Assembly: GCF_900169365.1 (NCBI RefSeq)
Contig: NZ_FXZH01000003.1
Location: 186,001 to 250,000, forward strand
Origin: Brevibacterium sp. 239c
GTDB taxonomy: Bacteria; Actinomycetota; Actinomycetes; Actinomycetales; Brevibacteriaceae
Reading direction: 5' to 3'
DNA length: 64,000 nt
Part shown: positions 26,127 through 34,433 of the stretch, piece after piece
Layout: the number at the start of each line of letters is the position of its first letter
How positions within the stretch are numbered: the stretch's first letter is position 1
Program-made: the position numbers and the translations under genes
Notes under the pieces: model-generated
What the model was told of the DNA's origin: nothing
Databases searched by the model: none
Seen by the model: only the letters and a program-made list of their open reading frames with translations

Positions 26127-26840
26127 ATGGCCGATCAGCATGAACTCACACGGCTCGAACGGTTCCTCGACAGTCTTGCCAATCGTCATCTCACTCGGGT
26201 GCCGGCAGGGGTGCGTGAGTTCCTCGTCTTCGGGATCAAGCAGGCCTGGCCTGTCTGTTTGGGGCCCTCATGCTGCTGACGATCATCCTCACCGCCTGGT
26301 GGTACCCGGACGGGGCGATCCTGGCCCGCAATGATCTCCTCGTCATCCTGGCAGTCCTGATCCAGACGGCGATGCTGCTTCTGGGTTCATGTACGCCGCG
26401 GTCGGCTCCTACATCGTGCGCGTCTATCGTCTCTTCGACCTGCGGTTCAGCCATTACCCGCCGAGGTGGAGCACCGCGGTCATCGCCGCAGCGATCTATC
26501 TCAATTTCTTCACCCACCACTATGTGGTCGACGTGCGGGTGTTCCTCGTCCTTGCTGTCGGGGTCGATGTCGCATGCACTTCCGTGTGCACAAGCTGACT
26601 CTGCGCATGCCGGTCCTCCTCACATTCGTGCTGGTGGCGTTCTTCATCTGGATCGCTGAAGACATCGGAACAGTCACCGGCGCATGGCTCTATCCGTCCC
26701 AGATCGACGGCTGGGAGATGGTTCCGGCGACCAAACTCGTGGCATGGTTCCTCCTGATGATGATCTCCGTCGTCCTCGTCACCTTCATCTACCCGCCCAA
26801 ACCTCCTGATGAGGCCAGGTCACCTGATAATCTGAGCTGA
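26127..26840 (+). pseudogene. DUF817 membrane protein, inactivated by frameshifts and an internal deletion
   Basis: Homology to the DUF817 family (an integral membrane protein of about 270 residues) runs through three frames. Frame one starts at ATG 26127 (MADQHELTRLERFLDS) and stops after 50 codons. Adding one G near 26248 restores the expected KQAWACLFGALMLL. Frame two continues to [10 protein letters not shown] near 26385, then jumps straight to [21 protein letters not shown] in a third frame. The middle of the family, about 50 residues, is therefore missing. Near 26570 the frame breaks again before [30 protein letters not shown]. At least three lesions make this a decayed gene rather than one sequencing error. 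Confidence 0.88.
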
Positions 26841-26866
26841 AACTCAGACTCGGTCGAAGGAGACAC

Positions 26867-29557
26867 ATGACAGACGCGGATTCAGAGGATTCCAATGCTC
26901 TGGTGGCAGCCGTCCGTCCGCCGTCAGGTGCGCATCGCTTTGTGAGCGCGAAAGTCCTCATCCGCATCCTCGCAGCAGTCCTCGTCTTGGTGCTCATCCT
27001 CACCCTGCTCGGCGTCTTCCTCGTCCGTCGCTCCTTTCCCACCACCGACGGTGACATCTCGCTGCCGGGCCTCAACGGCGAGGTCAGCGTCACCCGCGAT
27101 GACTCAGGAGTCCCGACCGTCGAGGCGAGTAACTCCCACGACCTCTTCATGGCCCAGGGTTTCGTCCATGCCCAGGATCGGTTCTGGGAGATGGACTTCC
27201 GCAGGCATGTCACCTCGGGCCGACTCTCGGAACTCTTCGGAGAATCACAGTTCAGCACAGACTCGTTCATCCGCACGCTGGGTTGGAGGAAGGTCGCCGA
27301 GAAGGAAGTCGCGGCCCTTGATGACAAGACGCTTGCGTACTATGAGGCCTACGCCGAAGGCGTCAACGCCTACCTCCACGACAAGTCCCCCACCGAGGTG
27401 TCCCTCGAGTACGGAGTCATCGGGCTCCAAAACGGTGGGGTTGAGATCGAGGAATGGACTCCCGTCGACAGCGTATCCTGGCTCAAGGCCATGGCCTGGG
27501 ACCTGCGTTCGAACGTCGAAGACGAAATCGACCGAGCCATCAGCCAGTCCACGCTCGACGATGAGCAGATGGCCGATATCTACCCCGACTATCCCTATGA
27601 CACCCGCCCGACGATCATCGGCGGCAATGCCGGCGCCAAATCACGCGCCGCCGGCAGCAAGGGCAACGGAGACAGCAAGTCAGACAAAGGCAAAGCCGAT
27701 GATAGCAAAGCCAGGAAGAGCAAAGCCGCTGAAGACGAGACCGGCGACGAAGCGCATGCCGGCGGAGAGGTGACCAAGACTCCGTCCAACCTCGGCGAAC
27801 TCAAACAGCACCTGAGGTCACTGCCCGCGCTTCTGGGGGTCAACAGTCATGACATCGGGTCGAACTCGTGGGTGGTCTCCGGTGAGCACACGGCCACCGG
27901 TGCCCCGCTGCTGGCCAATGATCCACACCTGGCTCCCGCCATGCCGTCCGTATGGCATCAGATCGGTCTGCGCTGCACCGAGATCACACCCGAATGTCCC
28001 TTCGACGTGTCCGGTTTCTCGTTCTCGGGCCTGCCCGGCGTCGTCATCGGACACAACCAGTCCATCGCCTGGGGGCTGACGAACCTGGGGCCCGATGTCG
28101 CCGATCTCGTAGTGGAGAAGGTCCGCGACGGCGAGGTGATTCGTGACTCCGGGGATGAAGCCGTGACCACGCGCAAAGAGACCGTGAAGATCGCGAAAGA
28201 GGAACCGCGCGAAATCACGATCCGTTCAACACGCAACGGCCCTCTCATCTCCGACCTCAATGGTCCTTACCGCAGTGTGCTCGATGCTTCAACCGGGGCG
28301 AACACCGCGGACACGAAGTCGGGTCCAGCCGACGAACACTACCAACTGGCGTTGCAATGGACGGCGTTGGAACCGGGCAACACCGCCTCCGCGATCTTCG
28401 GGCTCAATGCGGCGACGAACTGGAAGGAATTCCGACAGGCCGCTTCGCGCTTCGACGTGCCCTCCCAGAACCTCATCTACGCGGACACTGCCGGCAATAT
28501 CGGCTACCAGGCCCCGGGGAAGATCCCCAAGCGCGGCAAGGGCGACGGTATGCTGCCACGCCACGGTTGGAAGACCGATGAGGACTGGCAGGGATACATC
28601 GACTTCAAGGATCTGCCGAGCCTGTACAACCCCGATCGGGGATGGATCGTGACGGCCAACAACCCGGTCACGCCCCCAGGAGAGTCCGTGCAGTTGAGCG
28701 ACGACTTCGACTATGGAGACCGAGCGCGGCGGATCACGAAGCTGCTCCGGGACACGATGGCGAAGGGTCCCGTCACAACCGCCGACATGTCGCGCATCCA
28801 GGGTGATGACCTCAACCCGCTTGCGCTGACCCTGATCCCGCTGCTGGAAGACATCGATGCGGGCAAGGACACCGACATAGCAAAGGCTCAGAAGCTGCTC
28901 GCAGACTGGGATGGCCGCGATGATGCCAACAGTGCTGCAGCAGCCTATTTCAATGTGCTCTCGAAGACGATCCTCGATGAAGTCTTCGCTCCGAAGCTGC
29001 CCGATGCGGTGCCCCCTGCAGGCGGATCCCGCTGGTACCTCATCATCAAGAACCAGCTGCAGAAACCCGATTCGCAATGGTGGGCCGACGATAAGGTCGA
29101 CAACCGGGACGAAGCGCTGGCTCGGGCCATGGACTCGGCGTGGGAGACGACCGAGGACCTGCTCGGCTCCGAGCCTGTGACCTGGCGGTGGGGCATTCTG
29201 CACAGGCTGACCATCCGCAACGCCAGCCTCGGCGAATCAGGGATCAAACCCATTGAGCGGCTATTCAATCGGGGCCCCTATGAGGTTGCCGGCGGGTCGG
29301 GAGAGGTCAACGCCACAGGCTGGGACGCCTCGGTCGGCTTCGAGACGAACTGGGTGCCCTCGATGCGGCAGATTGTGGACCTCAAGGACTTCAACCACTC
29401 GCAGTGGATCAACCTCACCGGCGCCTCGGGGCACGCCTTCCACCCACACTATGCCGACCAGACCGAGGACTGGGCCGCCAACAGGACCCGACCCTGGCCG
29501 TACACGCCCGATGCACTGGGTAGGCACACCGAAGATTCTCTGGTGCTGCGGCCCTGA
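26867..29557 (+). CDS. Penicillin acylase (S45) family N-terminal nucleophile hydrolase
   Basis: This 896-residue protein has an N-terminal membrane helix (ILAAVLVLVLILTLLGVFLV, about residues 30-52), so it is exported and anchored or cleaved outside the cell. The A-chain carries MAQGFVHAQDRFWEMDFRR. The predicted self-cleavage point is before Ser332 in DIGSNSWVVSGEH, followed by APLLANDPHL. The region before Ser332 holds a Lys/Ser/Asp/Ala-rich low-complexity stretch (about 260-305), probably part of the removed spacer. Relatives cleave beta-lactam side chains or N-acyl homoserine lactones; the substrate is unknown. AAGGAG precedes the ATG. Confidence 0.9.
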   Translation: MTDADSEDSNALVAAVRPPSGAHRFVSAKVLIRILAAVLVLVLILTLLGVFLVRRSFPTTDGDISLPGLNGEVSVTRDDSGVPTVEASNSHDLFMAQGFVHAQDRFWEMDFRRHVTSGRLSELFGESQFSTDSFIRTLGWRKVAEKEVAALDDKTLAYYEAYAEGVNAYLHDKSPTEVSLEYGVIGLQNGGVEIEEWTPVDSVSWLKAMAWDLRSNVEDEIDRAISQSTLDDEQMADIYPDYPYDTRPTIIGGNAGAKSRAAGSKGNGDSKSDKGKADDSKARKSKAAEDETGDEAHAGGEVTKTPSNLGELKQHLRSLPALLGVNSHDIGSNSWVVSGEHTATGAPLLANDPHLAPAMPSVWHQIGLRCTEITPECPFDVSGFSFSGLPGVVIGHNQSIAWGLTNLGPDVADLVVEKVRDGEVIRDSGDEAVTTRKETVKIAKEEPREITIRSTRNGPLISDLNGPYRSVLDASTGANTADTKSGPADEHYQLALQWTALEPGNTASAIFGLNAATNWKEFRQAASRFDVPSQNLIYADTAGNIGYQAPGKIPKRGKGDGMLPRHGWKTDEDWQGYIDFKDLPSLYNPDRGWIVTANNPVTPPGESVQLSDDFDYGDRARRITKLLRDTMAKGPVTTADMSRIQGDDLNPLALTLIPLLEDIDAGKDTDIAKAQKLLADWDGRDDANSAAAAYFNVLSKTILDEVFAPKLPDAVPPAGGSRWYLIIKNQLQKPDSQWWADDKVDNRDEALARAMDSAWETTEDLLGSEPVTWRWGILHRLTIRNASLGESGIKPIERLFNRGPYEVAGGSGEVNATGWDASVGFETNWVPSMRQIVDLKDFNHSQWINLTGASGHAFHPHYADQTEDWAANRTRPWPYTPDALGRHTEDSLVLRP

Positions 29558-29578
29558 ACTCAGCCCCGAGTTCAGGGC
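29551..29578. terminator. Bidirectional terminator carrying both stop codons
   Basis: GCCCTGAACTC (29551-29561) and GAGTTCAGGGC (29568-29578) form a perfect 11-bp stem with a 6-base loop. The acylase TGA (29555-29557) lies in the left arm and the stop of the convergent hydrolase (29572-29574) in the right arm. Confidence 0.75.
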
Positions 29579-30771
29579 TTGGGCAGAATCTTCGCCTCGA
29601 GGAAGTTCGCCACATCGTCTTCCCAGCGGACGGGGTCGATGTTCCATTCCTTGGTGTGGCGCGCCTGGTCATAGACAGGCATCGTCACGAGGTCGCGGCG
29701 AACGGACGCCAGCGCGTGGGACGGCGAGGATGGCACGAATTCGTCATCGTCGGAGTGGATGAGCAGCACCGGGACGTCGAGCTCCGCCGCGCGTGTCACC
29801 CAGTCCAGCCTGCCCAAGTCCAATGGCGTCTGCAGGCCGGTGATCGGTCGCGCCCACGGCTGGGTGATCATCTCAAGAGTGAGTTTGGCGATCGGTGTGG
29901 GAAGCATGTTGCGCCGGGCCTGGCCGTCAAGGACATTCACCCAGTCGACGACGGGCCCGTCGAGGACGAGGGCCTTCACGTAACGGCGGTTCCGGCCACG
30001 GGAGGCGGCCTGCAGCGCGATGGCTCCGCCCATCGACCAGCCGAAGAGGACGACCTCGCGGGCTCCGCGTGAGATCGCGAAGTCGATGGCCGCGTCCACG
30101 TCGATCCACTCTGTGTCGCCGAGGCCGTAGCGAGATGTAGTCTCGACCCTGACCTCGGCGTCGTTGCGGTAGGACATGGCTATGGCCGGGACACCCAAGG
30201 TATTGAGGATCGGGGCAGCACGCAGCCCCTCGGCCCGGGTACTGGCACGGCCGTGGACGAGGATCGCCCACGTGTCCTGAGGTTCGGGGTGGTCGGTGGG
30301 CAGCAGCCAGGCAGGCAGCCGTCCGGCGTCGGATTCGATCTCGATGTCCTCGGCGTTGACTCCTGCCGCCAACGGTTCCGGGTACACGATGCCCGTCCAC
30401 CGGCCGTGCGAGGCGCGTTTGATGTCTCCACGGGTCACCGAGAGGATCTCTCGGGAAACGGTTCGCGATCGCGGATCGTATTCGACGATATCGCCGATCA
30501 CGGCATGACCGGCGCCCTGGTTGAAATAAAGCCCGTAGGTGCCGCGCACCGTGGTCTCTTCATCAGCAGGCAGGTGAATGCGCATGTTCGGCGGGAATCC
30601 GTCGATGTGGAGAATCTCGAGTTCTTCCGGCGCGTTCTCGGGAACGAGGATTCTGCGTGCAAAATAAGCGGCCAGTCCCGAAGACGCCACCGAGATCACG
30701 GTGCCGATCCCAGCACCGACACCCACCGAAGCCAGAAGCAGGCGAGTCGGGAATTTAGTGTCGCGAACCAT
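29572..30771 (-). CDS. Alpha/beta hydrolase, membrane-anchored
   Basis: This 399-residue protein has an N-terminal hydrophobic helix (LLLASVGVGAGIGTVISVASSGLAAYF) and an alpha/beta hydrolase domain. The nucleophile elbow is GWSMGG, preceded by REVVLF; a catalytic Asp lies in LLIHSDDDEFVPSSPS and the His in ARHTKEWN near the C-terminus. It resembles peptidase-like or esterase members of the BAAT/dienelactone type; the substrate is unknown. A strong AGGAGG lies 5 bases before the ATG. Confidence 0.83.
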   Translation of the reverse strand: MVRDTKFPTRLLLASVGVGAGIGTVISVASSGLAAYFARRILVPENAPEELEILHIDGFPPNMRIHLPADEETTVRGTYGLYFNQGAGHAVIGDIVEYDPRSRTVSREILSVTRGDIKRASHGRWTGIVYPEPLAAGVNAEDIEIESDAGRLPAWLLPTDHPEPQDTWAILVHGRASTRAEGLRAAPILNTLGVPAIAMSYRNDAEVRVETTSRYGLGDTEWIDVDAAIDFAISRGAREVVLFGWSMGGAIALQAASRGRNRRYVKALVLDGPVVDWVNVLDGQARRNMLPTPIAKLTLEMITQPWARPITGLQTPLDLGRLDWVTRAAELDVPVLLIHSDDDEFVPSSPSHALASVRRDLVTMPVYDQARHTKEWNIDPVRWEDDVANFLEAKILPKP

Positions 30772-30838
30772 GAAAACCTCCTGACTTCATTGTCACCCAA
30801 GGAATGAGCAGTCTCCAAACGCTGTTGTGCAGGTCAGA

Positions 30839-30854
30839 GGGCTCTCCAGAGCCC
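30839..30854 (+). promoter_or_regulatory. Small hairpin upstream of msrB
   Basis: GGGCTCT-CC-AGAGCCC is a perfect palindrome 55 bases before the msrB start. It may be an operator or an upstream terminator; no further evidence distinguishes these. Confidence 0.3.
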
Positions 30855-30908
30855 GAGTGCAGTGGGACAATGGACTCCAACAGATATCGACAAACACCGG
30901 AGGTCGCG

Positions 30909-31334
30909 ATGAGTCAGTCGCCAAACGTCAACACAGAAGACAATCCCGAGGAGATCCGCTGGCAGGACGTACTCACTCCTGATGAATTCGCGGTGCTGCG
31001 CGAAGGCGGCACGGAGCGTCCGTTCACCGGCGAATACGTCGACACGAACAGCGTCGGAATGTACCAGTGCCGTGCCTGTGGAGCAGACTTGTTCCCCTCC
31101 GATACCAAGTTCTCCTCGCACTGCGGTTGGCCCTCGTTCTACGCTCCCCTGGCCGAGGACCGGGTCCGCTACCTCCGCGATTCCTCGATGGGCATGGAGC
31201 GCGTCGAGGTTCGGTGCGCGAACTGCGATTCGCACATGGGGCACCTCTTCGAGGGCGAAGGCTACGACACCCCCACAGACCAGCGATACTGCCTGAACTC
31301 GATCTCCCTGCGGCTCATCGACGGCCAGGAATGA
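30909..31334 (+). CDS. msrB: Peptide-methionine (R)-S-oxide reductase
   Basis: MsrB repairs oxidised methionine (R-sulfoxide) in proteins. The 141-residue protein has two zinc-binding pairs (CRAC and CANC), the substrate loop SSHCGWPSFY with a resolving Cys, and the catalytic Cys in QRYCLNSISLRL near the C-terminus. The start is the ATG at 30909 with GGAGG five bases upstream. Its stop overlaps the next ATG as ATGA, linking it to the acetyltransferase. Confidence 0.95.
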   Translation: MSQSPNVNTEDNPEEIRWQDVLTPDEFAVLREGGTERPFTGEYVDTNSVGMYQCRACGADLFPSDTKFSSHCGWPSFYAPLAEDRVRYLRDSSMGMERVEVRCANCDSHMGHLFEGEGYDTPTDQRYCLNSISLRLIDGQE

Positions 31335-31849
31335 GCGAAGGATCAACGCTTGTCGTCAAGACCTTCGAGGAGCTGAGCGGGACGGAGCTCTACGGGATCA
31401 TGCAGCTGCGGTCTCAGGTCTTCGTCGTCGAGCAGGACTGTCTCTTCCTCGATCAGGATGGTGTCGACACGCTCCCGCAGACTTTGCACGCCTTCTACCC
31501 TGATGAGGTGCGGACAATCCAGGACAGTCATGGCACCGAGGTTGGCCGCAGTCTTGCTCCCAAAGCCTATGCCCGTATCCTGCCGCCCGATCTGCCCGAC
31601 GGTCCTGCCTTCGAGCCGGGAGCCCGCAGCATCAGCCGCGTCGTCACGAATCCGCAGGCGCGCGGCCAAGGCTGGGGCCGCAGGCTCATCGGCGACATCG
31701 TGGCCGAGCATGGGGATCGTCTTCTGACGCTGAACGCCCAGACTCATCTCGAGGGCTTCTACGCGAGCTTCGGGTTCAGCCCGAATGGTCCCCGGTTCCT
31801 TGAGGACGGGATCGAGCACACCCCGATGTCACGCCGAGGCGGCGTCTGA
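31331..31849 (+). CDS. elaA: GNAT acetyltransferase, ElaA family
   Basis: This 172-residue protein matches ElaA: ELSGTELYGIMQLRSQVFVVEQDCLFLDQDGVD at the N-terminus and the acetyl-CoA loop VVTNPQARGQGWGRRLIGDIV. The C-terminal strand is TLNAQTHLEGFYASFGFSPNG. The natural acceptor is unknown. It is translationally coupled to msrB, and its last 21 bases overlap the convergent MarR gene. Confidence 0.87.
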   Translation: MSEGSTLVVKTFEELSGTELYGIMQLRSQVFVVEQDCLFLDQDGVDTLPQTLHAFYPDEVRTIQDSHGTEVGRSLAPKAYARILPPDLPDGPAFEPGARSISRVVTNPQARGQGWGRRLIGDIVAEHGDRLLTLNAQTHLEGFYASFGFSPNGPRFLEDGIEHTPMSRRGGV

Positions 31850-32326
31850 GGACACTGCGTCGGCTGGGCTGGCTGTGTCAATTGTGTGTGAAGCGTCGAC
31901 GGCGTCGATGAGCCGCGTCATCGTAGCGTGCAACTCTCGCAGATCTGCCTCGCCCATATCGAGTTTGGCCATCATCTGCCCCGGTATCGCCTCGGCAGTC
32001 CTCCGCAGCTGGATCCCGGTCTCGGTCAGCGAGACCTCCACGACTCTCTCGTCGTAGTTGCTGCGTGCCTTCTCCACATAGTCAAGGGCTTCGAGGCGTT
32101 TGATCAGTGGCGACACCGTTGCAGCTTCAAGACGCAGCAGCTCGGCGATCTTCCTCACCGGCAGCGTTTCGTGCTGCCACAGAGCCAGCATGACCAGATA
32201 CTGCGGGTGGGTGAGGTGGAGGGGCTCGAGCACCGAACGGTAGGCAGAGATCACTCCGCGGGAGGCGACAGTCAGAGCAAAGCAGATCTGGCTCTCCAGA
32301 GCCAGCGGATCGTACGAGGTCGACAT
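31829..32326 (-). CDS. MarR-family regulator, OhrR-like (redox-sensing)
   Basis: This 165-residue winged-helix protein matches the OhrR branch: SQICFALTVASRGVISAYRSVLEPLHLTHPQYLVMLALW contains the N-terminal peroxide-sensing Cys15 and a Tyr partner. The wing is KRLEALDYVEKARSNYDERVVEVSLT. OhrR proteins are inactivated by organic peroxides and derepress ohr thiol peroxidases. No ohr gene is present in this window. The C-terminal ~20 residues are Ala/Ser/Asp-rich and overlap the elaA 3' end. A perfect palindrome lies 58 bases upstream. Confidence 0.83.
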   Translation of the reverse strand: MSTSYDPLALESQICFALTVASRGVISAYRSVLEPLHLTHPQYLVMLALWQHETLPVRKIAELLRLEAATVSPLIKRLEALDYVEKARSNYDERVVEVSLTETGIQLRRTAEAIPGQMMAKLDMGEADLRELHATMTRLIDAVDASHTIDTASPADAVSSDAASA

Positions 32327-32383
32327 CGATTCCGTGTCCTTCCGACGAGTCTGATCTGTTCGTCAACCAGGCTGATTGATTAG

Positions 32384-32395
32384 TTAGTGCACTAA
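32384..32395. promoter_or_regulatory. Perfect 12-bp palindrome, candidate operator of the OhrR-like regulator
   Basis: TTAGTGCACTAA is fully symmetric and lies between the divergent regulator and the small gene at 32420/32477. A -10-like TACACT (32405-32410) for the rightward gene would place the palindrome over its -35 region. Confidence 0.5.
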
Positions 32396-32476
32396 TGTTT
32401 AGCGTACACTGATTATATTGTGATCGCCTCAGCCGAGCACCAACCTCACCAGCTCGACACCACCGAATGGACTCGC

Positions 32477-32689
32477 ATGTCAGACTCGCACGACTCCCAG
32501 CGACGCGTTGCATGGCTCAACCGCTTCTTCCGCAAGATCGTCGGCCCTGCACAAGTCGATAACTCCCGCCCCGGTGGCTACTACGAGAATGAGCATCTGC
32601 GTCACGAACGACTCGACGCGATGGGCTTGGAGATGCGCACCGACGCCAATGGCCACTCGTATGTGGTGGAGAAGAAACAGCCAGAGTGA
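32477..32689 (+). CDS. Small hypothetical protein
   Basis: The frame encodes 70 residues from the ATG at 32477 (MSDSHDSQRRVAWLNRFFRKIVGPAQ), or 89 from a GTG at 32420. It is charged, with no membrane segment, a basic aromatic N-terminal half and the C-terminus NGHSYVVEKKQPE. I do not recognise the family. The upstream palindrome suggests it may be controlled by the OhrR-like protein. The stop codon sits in a palindrome shared with the convergent methyltransferase. Confidence 0.55.
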   Translation: MSDSHDSQRRVAWLNRFFRKIVGPAQVDNSRPGGYYENEHLRHERLDAMGLEMRTDANGHSYVVEKKQPE

Positions 32690-32708
32690 TCAGTTCTGCC
32701 CTGATCAC
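32686..32708. terminator. Bidirectional palindrome carrying both stop codons
   Basis: GTGATCAG (32686-32693) pairs with CTGATCAC (32701-32708) around a 7-base loop. The stop of the small gene (32687-32689) and that of the convergent methyltransferase (32705-32707) are in the two arms. Confidence 0.6.
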
Positions 32709-33475
32709 GGTTCTGCTTTGATGAGGACCAGGGACCCATCGAAGTGCGATGCAGTCCGCAGCGACCCGTGTGCGTCATCCCAACTTCCATCGTTCAGGCT
32801 GCGGCGCAGGTTTTCGACCGATCGCAGAGCCGAGTCCTCGGCGACGAAGCTCCACGCGGAGTTCGCTTCCCTGGCTCCCGGATCGAGAAACATCTCCGGC
32901 CGACCGAAATAGGCCTCGGAGAAACCGTCTACGCAGCCGAAGGGGATCGGCAGATGAGTGACCTCGACCGTGCCGCCAAGACATTCTGAGATTCGTTCGA
33001 GGCTCGGATATCGGCGTGCCTCAGTCTCGAACACTTGGGGCGCGAAGTCACGGAGCCAGAATCGCTCCACCCGAGTCGGATCACAGGTCATGATGACCAC
33101 CGGGCCGGAAGCGACTCGCCGCATCTCAGATAGACCCGCGTCGAGGCTCTGCCATTGATGGACTGAGAATGTCGACAACGCGGCGTCGAAGGAATCGTCG
33201 GCAAACGGCAGTGCCTCTGCACGGGCGTCGACGACCGATGCCTGACCCTTCGCCCGCTGTGCCCGCATCGCAGCCGATGGTTCCACCGCTGTGACGCCAC
33301 ATTGGCTGGGTTCGTAGGATCCGGCTCCGGCACCAACGTTGATCACCTGTCGAACATCGCCGAGAGCGTGCAGGATCGCTTGCGCAAACTCTGGTTCCGG
33401 GCGCCTGTACTGACGGTAGCCGGCACCGATCTTGCCGTAGTCCGCGTCGCCGGCGAAGCCATCTGCAGCAGTCAT
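32705..33475 (-). CDS. Class I SAM-dependent methyltransferase
   Basis: This 256-residue protein has motif I VINVGAGAGSYE, the acidic loop TAVEPSAAM, and motif II-like ALPFADDSFDAALSTFSVHQW. It is a type 11 methyltransferase acting on a small molecule; the substrate is unknown. Two start codons are possible: ATG at 33475 or GTG at 33481. The protein begins with a Tyr/Arg-rich segment (YGKIGAGYRQYRRPEP) that often contacts the substrate in this family. Confidence 0.82.
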   Translation of the reverse strand: MTAADGFAGDADYGKIGAGYRQYRRPEPEFAQAILHALGDVRQVINVGAGAGSYEPSQCGVTAVEPSAAMRAQRAKGQASVVDARAEALPFADDSFDAALSTFSVHQWQSLDAGLSEMRRVASGPVVIMTCDPTRVERFWLRDFAPQVFETEARRYPSLERISECLGGTVEVTHLPIPFGCVDGFSEAYFGRPEMFLDPGAREANSAWSFVAEDSALRSVENLRRSLNDGSWDDAHGSLRTASHFDGSLVLIKAEP

Positions 33476-33526
33476 GCTCACAGGCTACCCGCTGCTTGCT
33501 CCGTCATTGCCGCCGGACGCTTCGGT

Positions 33527-33557
33527 GCCCCGGCAAGGCGTTGTGCCCTGCCGGGGC
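33527..33557 (-). terminator. Hairpin downstream of hemQ
   Basis: GCCCCGGCA (33527-33535) and TGCCGGGGC (33549-33557) form a 9-bp stem. It ends the hemE-cgoX-hemQ transcript. The stretch 33574-33634 between it and hemQ contains degenerate 14-16-base repeats of GATCAGTC type. Confidence 0.5.
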
Positions 33558-33634
33558 CCCGAAAAGGTGATGCGGATCAGTCACTGCAGAGATCAGTCGC
33601 TGCGGATCACTCGCTTCTGGTCAGTCGGTGAAGA

Positions 33635-34345
33635 TCAGCGCCAGTCGCTGATGATATCGACGAGCTCGCGGAGAGGTCCGGTGTAGAACGGGACCTCTTC
33701 GCGCACATGCAGACGAGCTTTCGTATTGCGAAGATCGCGCATGAGGTCGACGATGCGGTGCAGCTCTGGAGCTTCGAAGGCCAACAGCCATTCATAGTCG
33801 CCCAGGGCGAACGAAGCGATCGTATTGGCCTTGATGTCCTTGTATCCTGCTGCGGCCATGCCGTGATCTCGCAGCATCGTGGAGCGCTCAGCGGGATCGA
33901 GAAGGTACCAGTCGTAGGACCGAACGAAGGGGTACACGCAGATGTACTTGCCCGGCTCGTCATCGGTCAGCAGTGCCGGCAGGTGTGCCTTGTTGAATTC
34001 GGCTGGACGGTGCAGACCCACGACAGACCAGACCGGCTCGAGGATTCCGCCGAGCATGCTGCGACGCACTGCCGAGTAGGCGGCCTGAACCAGTTCAATC
34101 GTCGGCGCATGCCACCAGAACATCACATCGGCATCTGCCCGCAGTGCGGAAACATCGTAGATTCCGCGGACGACGAGGCCCTGCTCCTTCAGCGGAGCGA
34201 GTGCTTCGTGAACCTCGTTCGCGAGTTCGGCTCGGTCGGCATCGCCGAGTTCGCCGGCCGAGGCGAAGACCGAGTATGCGATATACCGCGTGTCGTTGTT
34301 CGCCTGTTCGATCTGCTCGTCGGTGGGGTTGGAGTATTCGCTCAT
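33635..34345 (-). CDS. hemQ: Coproheme decarboxylase (chlorite dismutase-like)
   Basis: HemQ (ChdC) converts coproheme to haem b by two oxidative decarboxylations, the last step of the coproporphyrin pathway. The 236-residue protein has the dimeric ferredoxin-like fold, the catalytic Tyr in [11 protein letters not shown] and the proximal haem His in [15 protein letters not shown]. It is the third gene of hemE-cgoX-hemQ, 88 bases after cgoX. The ferrochelatase of the same pathway is encoded about 18 kb away at 52.7 kb. Confidence 0.94.
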   Translation of the reverse strand: MSEYSNPTDEQIEQANNDTRYIAYSVFASAGELGDADRAELANEVHEALAPLKEQGLVVRGIYDVSALRADADVMFWWHAPTIELVQAAYSAVRRSMLGGILEPVWSVVGLHRPAEFNKAHLPALLTDDEPGKYICVYPFVRSYDWYLLDPAERSTMLRDHGMAAAGYKDIKANTIASFALGDYEWLLAFEAPELHRIVDLMRDLRNTKARLHVREEVPFYTGPLRELVDIISDWR

Positions 34346-34433
34346 TCCTGCTCCTTCTTCTCTGTGTGTCGGTGCTTGAGTACGGTGTTTCGTCGGTCGG
34401 TTTTCGGTGAAATGCTAGAGCTTTAAGTGAAGT

